The position numbers and the translations under genes were made by a program. The notes beneath the pieces were generated by a model. That model was not told where the DNA came from. It made no database searches and saw only the letters and a program-made list of their open reading frames with translations. From NCBI GenBank assembly GCA_963764695.1, contig CAVXTW010000007.1, positions 806,001 to 870,000 on the forward strand: DNA of 64,000 nt, written 5' to 3'. Origin of the DNA: DATFRY01 sp963764695 (GTDB taxonomy: Bacteria; Myxococcota_A; Polyangia; Haliangiales; Haliangiaceae). Shown here in pieces: positions 51,975-60,353 of the stretch; the first letter of the stretch is position 1, and each line of letters starts with the position of its first letter.

Positions 51975-53522
51975 GTGAAAGCCGTGCGTTCGAGCCGACG
52001 GGCCATCCGCATCGTGTCGCAGTGCGCGACGGCGGAGGAGTTCGTCGCAGCGTTTCATCCCTACCTGGAGCGCGACTCCCTGTTCATCGCGACAGGCAGT
52101 CCGGAGGAGCCAGGTCAGGCGGTCAGGTTCGTCATGACCCTCGCGGGAGGCGAGACGGTCCTGCGTGGCGCCGGCCGGGTGCTCGAGTGCCACCGAGACC
52201 GCGGAAACTTCTACGGCATGCGCGGCATGAAGCTGCAGTTCGACGAGCTCGATGACGGCAGCCGGCGCGCGCTGGCCGCGCTCGAGAACCGGGCGGGCGG
52301 CAGACAGGGCCGCGGGGCCGGCGGGCACCATGCCGGCGACGTGCTCGAGTGCCTGATCTACGACGAGCCGGAGACCGAGTCAGCCGACCCGGCCGCGATG
52401 GGCAATGCCCGGGGACGGGCCGCCCGCGCCGCCGCCGAGCGCGGCCTGCCGCCGACCGCCGGCGATGACGACGTCACCGCAGTCTCGCAGGCGCCGCGCC
52501 CGCCGCCGCGGACGACGGCGGCCGGCCTGGGCACAGGTCCGGTGCCGCGCATGCAGAGCCGCACGCCGTCCAGCCCGGTGCAGATCCAGGCCGCCGTCCA
52601 GCGATCCACCCCGCTGCCGCATCCGCCTGCCCCGGCGGCAGCCAACCACCCGATGTCGTTCAGTGTTCCGCGGCCGCGGACCGAGGCCGAGGAGATGGCC
52701 GCGTCGCTCCACCCGGGCCACCCGCAGGCCGGGCGCGACGCGGCCGGGCGCGGGCCATCGGGCCGGATGGGGGCCATGTCGGCGCTGACCGACGTGTCCG
52801 ACCTGCCGCCCTCGCACACGACGCGGCCGTCGCCGATCCCGTCGGTGCAGGTGTCGCTCAACCAGACCGGACCGCACCCGATCCTGCCGTCGTCGTCGGC
52901 CGCGCAGGGGGCCGGCAGCGGGCCGCTGCGCGACTACGACCACCAGGAGTCGTCGCGGCCGCGCATGCCGGGCGGGGTCGGGCGCGAGGAGCTGGGCCTC
53001 GGGACCGGGCCGCCTCACATGGTGCCGCCGCCCGAGATGGCCGGCTTTCCGCCGCCCGGCGACTTCCCGGGCATGCCGCCCACGCGGACCGGTCTGCGCG
53101 GCATGCCGCGGCCGCCCATGCCGGCCGAGCGCACCGAGATCGTTCGCGTCGTGCGGCCCAGCCACGTGCGCACGGCGGCGATGAGCGCCACCCTCGGCGC
53201 CCTGCTCGGCCTGGCGGCCGGCTATCTCCTGTGGGGCCTCGACCACGCCGCGCTCGGCATCGGCGGCGACGACGAGGAGGCGGGCGCCGAGGCGATCCCG
53301 GAAGAGGCGCCGCAGCCGGCCGAGCGCCCCGCCCCGCCGGTCCAGGCCCGTCCCGCCTCGGCGGTCGCCGAGGAGGAGCCGATCGCCGAGGACAAGCCGG
53401 TCAACCCGGTCGACACCGACGACGGGGACAGGGGCGAAAAGAGCGAGCGGGACGACGCACCGTCGGCTGCCCCCGGCTCCGCCCCGGCCACCGGCGACGC
53501 CGGCGCCGGCGACTCGCCGTAG
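51975..53522 (+). CDS. PilZ-like domain protein with long disordered region and one TM helix
   Basis: A 515-residue protein. Residues 1-120 look like the myxobacterial PilZ-type domain (TIGR02266-like): FVAAFHPYLERDSLFIATGS, FVMTLAGGETVLRGAGRVLE and GMKLQFDELDDGSRRALAAL. Residues 130-390 are Pro/Gly/Ser-rich disorder with repeated short motifs (PPRTTAAGLG; MPPTRTGLRG). A membrane helix at about 400 (SATLGALLGLAAGYLLWG) is followed by an acidic tail. The PilZ RxxxR motif is not clean, so cyclic di-GMP binding is uncertain. The start GTG at 51975 may be preceded by an alternative. Confidence 0.65.
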   Translation: MKAVRSSRRAIRIVSQCATAEEFVAAFHPYLERDSLFIATGSPEEPGQAVRFVMTLAGGETVLRGAGRVLECHRDRGNFYGMRGMKLQFDELDDGSRRALAALENRAGGRQGRGAGGHHAGDVLECLIYDEPETESADPAAMGNARGRAARAAAERGLPPTAGDDDVTAVSQAPRPPPRTTAAGLGTGPVPRMQSRTPSSPVQIQAAVQRSTPLPHPPAPAAANHPMSFSVPRPRTEAEEMAASLHPGHPQAGRDAAGRGPSGRMGAMSALTDVSDLPPSHTTRPSPIPSVQVSLNQTGPHPILPSSSAAQGAGSGPLRDYDHQESSRPRMPGGVGREELGLGTGPPHMVPPPEMAGFPPPGDFPGMPPTRTGLRGMPRPPMPAERTEIVRVVRPSHVRTAAMSATLGALLGLAAGYLLWGLDHAALGIGGDDEEAGAEAIPEEAPQPAERPAPPVQARPASAVAEEEPIAEDKPVNPVDTDDGDRGEKSERDDAPSAAPGSAPATGDAGAGDSP

Positions 53523-53530
53523 CGCCGGAT

Positions 53531-54202
53531 CTACGGCGGGCCCTGCAGCTTCAGATCTGCCACCTTCGCGCGCACGCGGCGCAGGAAGGCGTCGCCCGGG
53601 TCGGACTTGCGGTTGCCGTAGCCCGGCTCCAGCTCGCGCCAGTAGGCGTGCTCGCGCATGGCGTTGCTCTCGCTGTGGCCGATGAGGTGGGTGAGCGGGA
53701 AGCGCCGGGCCAGCAGGCGGACCAGCTCCGCGTTGGCGCGCACCTGGGCGCCGGTCAGCGGGTGGCGCTCGCCGTCGCCGACGTTCTCGATGCCGATGGC
53801 AACGTGGTTGAGCCCGATGCAGTGCCGCGCCATGCGCGTCTCCGGCATCAGGCGGTAGATCGATCCGTCGCGGTCGACAAGGAAGTGGGCCGACACGTTC
53901 AGCTCGCCGGCCCGCCGCAGGGTGCGCCGGCCCTCCTCGATGCGGGTGCGGTCGAAGTAGCGCCAGCTGCCGCGCAGCGAGCTCCCGCCGGTGTAGTGCA
54001 GCACCACAACGCGCGGCTCGATCGACGAGTCGTCGATGTCCGGATCCTGGTGGCGCCGCCTGTACTCCACGGTCAGGCGCTCGCGCTCGGCGTCGAAGCG
54101 GATCGGCCGGTCGACGATGGTCGGGTCGGCCGCGACCGGCCGGGCGAGGAGCATGGTCGCCGCCAGGACAGCGGCGGCCCCGAGGTACAGCCTGCCGCTC
54201 AC
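53531..54202 (-). CDS. Secreted N-acetylmuramoyl-L-alanine amidase (amidase_2)
   Basis: A 223-residue protein with a signal peptide (LYLGAAAVLAATMLLARPVAADP). The amidase_2/AmpD-like domain has the zinc-binding histidine in RVVVLHYTGGSSLRGSWRYF, the HFLVDRDGSIYRLMPETRMA strand, RHCIGLNHVAIGIENVGDGE and the third ligand in LTHLIGHSESN. The enzyme cuts the amide between MurNAc and L-Ala in peptidoglycan. Its GTG start overlaps the stop of the large STAND regulator by four bases (GTGA), so it is in the same transcript and a plausible target or partner. Confidence 0.9.
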   Translation of the reverse strand: MSGRLYLGAAAVLAATMLLARPVAADPTIVDRPIRFDAERERLTVEYRRRHQDPDIDDSSIEPRVVVLHYTGGSSLRGSWRYFDRTRIEEGRRTLRRAGELNVSAHFLVDRDGSIYRLMPETRMARHCIGLNHVAIGIENVGDGERHPLTGAQVRANAELVRLLARRFPLTHLIGHSESNAMREHAYWRELEPGYGNRKSDPGDAFLRRVRAKVADLKLQGPP

Positions 54203-57200
54203 CCGGCGACAGGCTCGACGAACAGGAAGTCCTTGCCCGGCGTGAAGCGGTAGCCGTCCTCGCCCACGCGGATGAGCTCGGCGCCGTCGCGTCCGAGCAG
54301 GCGCCGGATGCGCATGATGTTGGTGAACAGCGCGGCGTCGTGGCGGAGCGGGTGGTACTCGACCCCCCACACCCGCTGCACGATGTCCTCCTTGGAGAAG
54401 ATGGCCCCCGGCTGCGAGGCGAACAGGAACAGCAGCCGCTTGAGCAGGCTGCGCCGGCGCAGGTCGGCGACCGGGCGCCCGCTGCGCACGATCACCTCGC
54501 GCACACCGTCGACAACCAGGTCGCGCTCGGCCATGCGCAGGCGATCCGGGCTGGCATCGGCCACGCGGCTCTCCTGGCCGTCGGCCGAGATGACCCGGTA
54601 CGGCCGCACCGAGGTCAGGCCCAGGTCGGCCAGCATCCGCGTGGCCGCGTCGCGGGCCGCCTCGGCCAGGCTGGCCCCGACCCCGGCGACCTCGCTGCCG
54701 CGCGCGCCCGGCCGGCCCTCGCCGCCGCCGGCGATGGCTGCCAGCGCCCGCTCGGCCACCAGCCGCTCGACCGGCAGGCCGGCCGACGCCGCCACCTCGA
54801 CCGCGTCGCGCGCATAGCTCGACGCCGACACCACCTCGCCGCCCTCGCGGGCCAGCGCTGCCAGCACCAGCAGCGCCTGGCATCGCGCCCAGGTCGCCCC
54901 CGCGTGCGCCGCCTCGCGTGCCGCCCGCGCCGCAGCCACCTCGGCGGCCGGGCGATCGCCGCTGGCCAGCTCGAGGCGCGCGCGCCAGGCCAGCGCGTCG
55001 GCCATGTCGGCCGCGTTGCCGGTGCGCTCGGCCGCGGCCACGCACGAGCGGGCCAGCTTGAGCGCGGACCGGCTGTCGCCGCGCGCCGCCGCCAGCCACA
55101 GCATCTGGCGCAGGTCGTCCCCCTCCTCGTCGCCCGGAACAGCGTCCGCCTCGCCCATCATGGCCGCGACGCGCCAATCGAGCGCGCGGGCCGCGGCCGC
55201 GGTCGCCGTGCCGTAGATGAGCTCGGCCGAGCCGTCGGCCGCCTGCCACAGCCGACCCAGCCGGGACCGCGCCTCGGAGGCGCGCGACGCGGCCACGTCA
55301 ACCGCGGCACCCAGCACATCGGCCCGGGCGCGCAACGCGGCGAGGCCCAGCCGCTGCGCCGTCACCGCTGCGGCCCCGGCCAGCTCGGCCGCGGCCAGCA
55401 GCTCGCCGCGCCGCTCCAGCACTCCCGCCGCCTCGATGTCGGCGGTCAGCGCGCCGATCTCGTCGCCGCGCGCGCGCCGTCCGGCCGCCAGCTCGAGCAG
55501 GAGCTCGCTCGCGCCGGCCAGGTCGCCGCGCGCCGCGCGCACAAGGGCGCCGACCGCGGCCGCCTCGTCGGCGGCGCCGCCCGCGTCGGCGTCGATGGCG
55601 GCCCGCTCGGCCTGCTCGATCGCGGCCTCCGCCTCGCGCGCCCGCCCCTCGGCCAGCAGGCACCGCGCGCGCGTCGCCTCGATGCGGGCGGCCAGCGCCG
55701 GATCCCCGCGCGACGGCTCGATGGCGCGGCTCAGGGCGGCCCGCGCCGACGGCTCGCGCCCGGCGTGCGCCTCGAGCAGGGCCAGGGCCAGGTGCAGGCG
55801 TGCCCGCGCCTCGTCGCCCAGGCCGGGGCCGAACGCGGCGTCGATGAGCGCGCGGGCCCGGTCGGCCGCCCCGCGGGCCACCTCGATCTCGGCCAGCGCC
55901 GCCGCCGCCCGCGCGCGCAGGTCCGCGTCGACATCCGGCAGGACCAGCGGCTCGAGCAGCTCGCGCGCGACCAGCTCCTCGCCGGCGCGGAAGCAGAGCT
56001 GGGCGCGCTCGACCGGATCGTCGGGACCGCCGAGCGCGACCGCCGCCGCGATCTGGCCGCGGCGCGCGTAGGTGCGGGCCGCCAGGCTGGTCAGCGCCGG
56101 CACCGCCGCGGCCGGCTGGTCGCCGCGCAGGAAGTCGATGAGGCCGAGCACCTCGCCGCTGGCCGCGCGGGCCAGCGCGGCGTCGGCGCGCTCGACAAGG
56201 ATCGCCTCGGCAGCCGCGGCGTCGCCGGCGGCCACCAGGTGATGCACGGCCAGGCGAAGCCGGTCGACCGGGTCGTACAGGCCGAGCGCGCCGTCGTCGC
56301 TGGCCCCGCGCAGGACCAGCTCGGCCGCGGCTCGCTCGAGCCGCACGCGCCGCTCGGGCGCGATGCCGGCCAGCACCTGGTCGCGCACCACGTCGTGGAC
56401 CGCGAAGCGCCCGTCCTCGAGCGGATCGATGAGCTGGCGGGTGACCAGCTCGATGAGCGCCGGCTCCAGGTCGATGACCGGCACCAGCGCGGTCACTCCG
56501 GACGGCGCCACCGCCACGCCCAGCACCGAGACCGCCTCGAGCGCCTCGCGCACATCGCTGGCCAGGCGGTCGACCGCCCAGGCGTGCTTGCCGGCCGCGG
56601 CGCAGGCGTACTCGCGGCGAAGCGCCAGCGGAACGCCGCGCGTGCGGCCCAGCGCCTCGTCGCACGAGCCGGCCGGGGTCGGGCCGTAGGTCTCCTCCAG
56701 GTGGGCCCACATCTCGCGCGCCGCGGTCGACGCCAGACCCTCGACCGCCAGCTCGAAGCGGCCCGGGCCGCTGGACGGCAGGCCCAGGTCCTCGCGTCCG
56801 ATCAGCAGGAGCCGCCCGCAGCCGGGGCGCCGGAGCACGTCGCCGAACGCGGCGGCCGCCCCGCCGATGATGTGGTGGGCGTCGTCCACCACCAGGAGCC
56901 GGCTCTGATCGCGCAGGAAGCGGTCGAGCCCGCCCGGGACCGCGCCCAGCGCGCGCTCGGCCCGCGCTCTCACCGCGTCGGGGCGGTCGCCGGCCCAGCA
57001 GCGGATCGCGGTGGCCGGCAGATCGGCGTTGGCCATGAGCTCGAGCACGAGCCGGGTCTTGCCGGCGCCGACGGCGCCGAAGACAACCAGCACGGCCGTG
57101 TCCCCGAGGGCGTCTCCGAGCCGGGCCAGCTCGTTGGAGCGGCCCACGAAGGGAGGAGGAAACGCCATGCCCAGTCGTTGCAGGGCAGAGGAGAAGCTGG

Positions 57201-57225
57201 CGGGCTTGGGCAACCTTCGTCGCAC
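54199..57225 (-). CDS. STAND-type ATPase regulator with TPR-like middle and C-terminal OmpR-type winged helix
   Basis: A 1008-residue protein. The AAA/STAND ATPase comes first: FVGRSNELARLGDALGDTAV, the Walker A VVFGAVGAGKTRLVLELMAN, the Walker B SRLLVVDDAHHIIGG, then VLGVAVAPSGVTALVPVIDL of the following helical part. Residues 350-870 are an Ala-rich TPR-like solenoid. The last 100 residues are a winged-helix DNA-binding domain of the OmpR/SARP type (RSLLKRLLFLFASQPGAIFS, KEDIVQRVWGVEYHPLRHD and TNIMRIRRLLGRDGAELIRV). In AfsR/SARP regulators that domain is normally N-terminal, so the order is reversed here. GTG 57225 is supported by AGGAG seven bases upstream; ATG 57168 is the alternative. 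Confidence 0.85.
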   Translation of the reverse strand: MRRRLPKPASFSSALQRLGMAFPPPFVGRSNELARLGDALGDTAVLVVFGAVGAGKTRLVLELMANADLPATAIRCWAGDRPDAVRARAERALGAVPGGLDRFLRDQSRLLVVDDAHHIIGGAAAAFGDVLRRPGCGRLLLIGREDLGLPSSGPGRFELAVEGLASTAAREMWAHLEETYGPTPAGSCDEALGRTRGVPLALRREYACAAAGKHAWAVDRLASDVREALEAVSVLGVAVAPSGVTALVPVIDLEPALIELVTRQLIDPLEDGRFAVHDVVRDQVLAGIAPERRVRLERAAAELVLRGASDDGALGLYDPVDRLRLAVHHLVAAGDAAAAEAILVERADAALARAASGEVLGLIDFLRGDQPAAAVPALTSLAARTYARRGQIAAAVALGGPDDPVERAQLCFRAGEELVARELLEPLVLPDVDADLRARAAAALAEIEVARGAADRARALIDAAFGPGLGDEARARLHLALALLEAHAGREPSARAALSRAIEPSRGDPALAARIEATRARCLLAEGRAREAEAAIEQAERAAIDADAGGAADEAAAVGALVRAARGDLAGASELLLELAAGRRARGDEIGALTADIEAAGVLERRGELLAAAELAGAAAVTAQRLGLAALRARADVLGAAVDVAASRASEARSRLGRLWQAADGSAELIYGTATAAAARALDWRVAAMMGEADAVPGDEEGDDLRQMLWLAAARGDSRSALKLARSCVAAAERTGNAADMADALAWRARLELASGDRPAAEVAAARAAREAAHAGATWARCQALLVLAALAREGGEVVSASSYARDAVEVAASAGLPVERLVAERALAAIAGGGEGRPGARGSEVAGVGASLAEAARDAATRMLADLGLTSVRPYRVISADGQESRVADASPDRLRMAERDLVVDGVREVIVRSGRPVADLRRRSLLKRLLFLFASQPGAIFSKEDIVQRVWGVEYHPLRHDAALFTNIMRIRRLLGRDGAELIRVGEDGYRFTPGKDFLFVEPVAG

Positions 57226-57538
57226 CGTCGGGCTCCTAGGCTAGGGGGGCAAGCTTCCGGCCTTGCCGGGTTTGTAATCTGTACCAGCACAAAGCAGGCC
57301 AACACTTCCGTAGCCCGGGGTAATCGTTCAATTTCTCGTAAGCCCCGAAATCGTTAGATCTAGTTAGCAAGATGGACGAGCGTCCGGTCCGGGTGAGCCC
57401 CGCGCGTTGCGGCTCCCAGACCTAACTGAGAAACAGGCGCATCGATGCGTACAGTTCTCCATGGGGTATGTCGCCCCAGAAGTGCACCGATCGGACACGA
57501 GCGTCGACGCGCTCGCAGCGGCGCGAGTGACGCGCCGG
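57226..57538. other. Intergenic region upstream of the STAND regulator
   Basis: This 313-base gap lies between the regulator start and the acyl-CoA synthetase stop, both on the minus strand. It is markedly less GC-rich than its surroundings, with stretches such as CAATTTCTCGTAAG and TAGATCTAGTTAGC, as expected for a promoter of the minus-strand regulator. A small stem GGGG-TATGTCG-CCCC lies near 57463-57477. No ORF worth reporting. Confidence 0.5.
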
Positions 57539-59167
57539 TCAGCTGCTGGCGGTCTCGGCGCGGCGCGCGCGCGGCGAGGTCAGCACCTTGTCGCGCAGCT
57601 TGTAGCGCAGGACCTTGCCCTGCGGCCCCTTTGGCAGCTCGCCGAGGAACTCGATCCAGCGGGGATACTTGTACGGGGCCAGCTCCTTCTTGACGTACTC
57701 GCGCAGCCCGCGCTCCAGCTCCGGGCCGGGATCGTGGCCGATGTTGGGCACCACGAAGGCGAGCGGCTTGATGAGCCCGTCCTCGTCATCGGCGCCGATC
57801 ACCGCGCACTCCCAGACCGCCTCGTGGGCCAGCAGCGCCTGCTCCACCTCGGCCGGCGAGACCCACTTGCCGCCCACCTTGAACAGATCGTCGCCGCGGC
57901 CGCAGTGGTAGTAGTTGCCGTCGCGGTCGACGAGGAAGCGGTCGCGGGTCTTGAACCAGCCCTGGCGCAGGGTCGAGCGGTTGTCGTTCCAGTAGCCGAT
58001 CGCCACGGTCGGGCCGCGGATCTCGAGGGTGCCGATCTCGTCGGCGCCGACCTCCTCGCCGGCGTCGTTGACCACGCGCACGTCGAAGCCGGGCACCGGC
58101 CTGCCGCACGCGCCCGGCCGGCCGGTCGCGCCGGCGCCGAACAGGACGAACTGGAACGCCTCGGTGAGCCCGTAGCTGACCGTCACGTCCGCTCCCAGCA
58201 CCTGGCGCACCTTCTCGGCCACGCGGACCGGCAGGTCCTCGGCGCCGGACACGCAGAAGCGCAGCGCGGCCAGCGGCCGCTCCAGCCCGGCCTTGAGCGC
58301 GTCGCGCGACAGCTGGCCGAGCAAGGACGGGGTCGCGAACAGGACTGTCGGCAGGAACGACTGCACCGCGGCGAACAGGACGCGCGAGTGCGGCTGCTCG
58401 GGCAGGAGCAACGTCTCGGCGCCGGCGGCGAGCGGGAACACCAGCCCGGCGCCGATGCCGTAGGCGGTCCACATGCGCGCCACCGACAGGACGCGGTCCT
58501 GCTCGTCGAGCGGCAGCGGGCCGCGGCACAGCGACTCGAAGGCGCGCAGCGGCGTGGCGTGGGCGTGGGGCACGCCGCGGCGGCGGCTGGCCGCCCCCTC
58601 CTCGCGCTCGCCGTGCGCGCCGGCCGAGTAGAGCAGGATGGCTGTCGACTCCGGATCGACCGTGGCCGCCTCGGCGGCCGGCGCCGCCCCGCGCACCAGG
58701 CTGACGAAGTCGCGCTGGCCGGGTCCGCGGCCACCGACGGCCATCACCTCGCGAAGCGTCGGCACCGACGCCGCCACCTCGTCGAGGCTGGCGCGAAGCG
58801 ATGTATGCACGACGACCGCGCTGGCGCCGGAGTCGGCGAGCAGATCGCCGATGTCGTTGGCGCGAGCCAGCTCGCTGAGCGGCACCGCCACCGCGCCGTG
58901 GTAGATCGCGCCGAGCAGCGCCACCGCCGCCTCGATCGTGTCCGGCATCAGGATCGCGACCCGGTCGCCGCGCGCGATGCGCAGGGTGCGAAGCGCGGTC
59001 GCCACCCGCGCTGCCTGGTCGCGCAGCTGGTGGTAGGTGACGGTGCGGGCGCCCTCGCGCAGCGCGATCCGCTCTCCCCAGCCGTTTTGAAGGGCTCCGT
59101 CCAGCAGCCTTCCGGCCAGGTTGTGGTGCTCCGCGTGCAAGCATCCATGGTACCGCCGTGCGGCCAT
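57539..59167 (-). CDS. Acyl-CoA synthetase of the ANL superfamily, benzoate-CoA ligase-like, with altered P-loop
   Basis: An AMP-forming ligase of about 542 residues. Recognisable motifs are RTVTYHQLRDQAARVATALR, the A5 block VSYGLTEAFQFVLFGAG, A7 TRDRFLVDRDGNYYHCGRGD followed by DLFKVGGKWVSPAEVEQAL, and A10 LPKGPQGKVLRYKLRDK with the catalytic lysine. The phosphate-binding A3 loop, normally YTSGTTGxPKG, reads LLYSAGAHGEREEGAASRRR followed by GVPHAH, so it carries an insertion and lacks the usual lysine. Activity is therefore uncertain. It stands alone, upstream of no obvious pathway. ATG 59167 is used; an upstream in-frame codon at 59179 is possible. Confidence 0.85.
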   Translation of the reverse strand: MAARRYHGCLHAEHHNLAGRLLDGALQNGWGERIALREGARTVTYHQLRDQAARVATALRTLRIARGDRVAILMPDTIEAAVALLGAIYHGAVAVPLSELARANDIGDLLADSGASAVVVHTSLRASLDEVAASVPTLREVMAVGGRGPGQRDFVSLVRGAAPAAEAATVDPESTAILLYSAGAHGEREEGAASRRRGVPHAHATPLRAFESLCRGPLPLDEQDRVLSVARMWTAYGIGAGLVFPLAAGAETLLLPEQPHSRVLFAAVQSFLPTVLFATPSLLGQLSRDALKAGLERPLAALRFCVSGAEDLPVRVAEKVRQVLGADVTVSYGLTEAFQFVLFGAGATGRPGACGRPVPGFDVRVVNDAGEEVGADEIGTLEIRGPTVAIGYWNDNRSTLRQGWFKTRDRFLVDRDGNYYHCGRGDDLFKVGGKWVSPAEVEQALLAHEAVWECAVIGADDEDGLIKPLAFVVPNIGHDPGPELERGLREYVKKELAPYKYPRWIEFLGELPKGPQGKVLRYKLRDKVLTSPRARRAETASS

Positions 59168-59266
59168 GTGCAGCAACAACAGGCCCTGCCGCCCGGGGGT
59201 TCAAACGCGCCGCCTGTCACGCCTCGGGCGGGCGAACGGCCTTTGACAGCCCGAAGCGGCACCGCT

Positions 59267-59851
59267 ATGACACGCCGGATGCGAGTCATCGCGGGCCGCT
59301 CCGGCGGGAGGCGGCTGGCGGCGCCGCCCGGGTCAGACACCCGACCGACCGCGGATCGGGTGCGCGAGGCGCTGTTCTCCATCCTGGGCCCGCCGGGCGA
59401 CGACGCGCTGGTCCTGGATCTGTTCGCCGGAGCCGGCGCGCTCGGCATCGAGGCGCTGTCGCGCGGGGCGGCGCGCGCGGTGTTCGTCAACCGCTCGCGC
59501 ACGGCCCTGCGCTACCTGCGCCGGAACCTGGACGCGCTCGACCTGCGCGAGGTGAGCGAGGTGCACCAGGAGCACGCGCCGCACCACGCCGCCCGCCTGG
59601 CCGACGCCGGCCGCCCCGCCTTCACCTGGATCTTCCTCGATCCGCCGTACCAGAGCGACCTTGGCGGGGCGACCCTGGCCGAGCTGGGCCGCTCCGGCGC
59701 GCTCTTGACCCCCGACGGGCTGGCCGTCCTGGAGCACGATCGCCGCCGGCCTCCGTCCGACCGTTATGGCTATCTGGTAAAAGCGGACTGTCGCCGCTAC
59801 GGCGACACCGAACTGTCCTTCTACCGGGCGGATCTTCATGACGTCTCCTGA
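59267..59851 (+). CDS. rsmD: 16S rRNA (guanine966-N2)-methyltransferase RsmD
   Basis: A 194-residue SAM-dependent methyltransferase with MRVIAGRSGGRRLAAPPGSD, TRPTADRVREALFSILG, the SAM motif VLDLFAGAGALGIEALSRGA and the catalytic DPPY in WIFLDPPYQSDLGGATLAEL. These are the four RsmD signatures. The start ATG 59267 is near a weak AG-rich site; the second ATG at 59279 is also possible. Its end overlaps coaD by 14 bases; rsmD-coaD is a conserved gene pair across bacteria. Confidence 0.94.
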   Translation: MTRRMRVIAGRSGGRRLAAPPGSDTRPTADRVREALFSILGPPGDDALVLDLFAGAGALGIEALSRGAARAVFVNRSRTALRYLRRNLDALDLREVSEVHQEHAPHHAARLADAGRPAFTWIFLDPPYQSDLGGATLAELGRSGALLTPDGLAVLEHDRRRPPSDRYGYLVKADCRRYGDTELSFYRADLHDVS

Positions 59852-60353
59852 GCGCAAGATCGCCATCTACCCCGGCACCTTCGACCCGATCACCAACGGG
59901 CACGTCGATATCCTGGAGCGCAGCCTGGCGCTGTTCGACGAGGTGGTGGTCGCCATCGCGACCAACCCGCGCAAGCAGCCGCTGTTCACCCTCGAGGAGC
60001 GCTCCGAGTTCATCGCCGAGGCGGTGGGGCGCGATCCGCGTGTGGTGTGCGACGCCTTCGACGGCCTGCTGGTCGAGTACTGCCGCGGGCGCAAGGCCAG
60101 CTTCATCGTGCGCGGGCTGCGCGCCATCGCCGACTTCGAGTACGAGTTCCAGTTTGCGCACATGAACCGGCGCCTGAGCCCGCAGGTGGACACCGTCTTC
60201 TTCATGACCGACGAGCGCCACCACTACGTGAGCTCGTCGCTCATCAAGGAGGTGGCCAGCCTGGGCGGCGACATCGTCGGGCTGGTTCCGCCGTCGGTGG
60301 CACGCGCGCTGGTGGCAAAATACTCGACGCCGCCGAAAGGAACCCCGCCATGA
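59838..60353 (+). CDS. coaD: Pantetheine-phosphate adenylyltransferase
   Basis: CoaD makes dephospho-CoA from ATP and 4'-phosphopantetheine. The 171-residue protein has KIAIYPGTFDPITNGHVDIL with the TxGH nucleotidyltransferase motif, FIVRGLRAIADFEYEFQFAH and the ISSS-type block HHYVSSSLIKEVASLGGDIV. Length and motifs match E. coli CoaD. The start overlaps rsmD, and the stop overlaps the aminotransferase ATG (ATGA), so all three are one operon. Confidence 0.96.
   Translation: MTSPERKIAIYPGTFDPITNGHVDILERSLALFDEVVVAIATNPRKQPLFTLEERSEFIAEAVGRDPRVVCDAFDGLLVEYCRGRKASFIVRGLRAIADFEYEFQFAHMNRRLSPQVDTVFFMTDERHHYVSSSLIKEVASLGGDIVGLVPPSVARALVAKYSTPPKGTPP

Noticed and set aside
54340..57357. A 1005-codon plus-strand open frame antisense to the STAND regulator
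   Set aside because: No conserved motif; the minus-strand protein has clear Walker A and B and winged-helix motifs.
57407..59851. A very long open reading frame on the plus strand opposite the acyl-CoA synthetase and running into rsmD
   Set aside because: Its first 600 codons are the low-complexity antisense of a real gene, a known effect in high-GC DNA; only the last 194 codons (rsmD) show conserved motifs.
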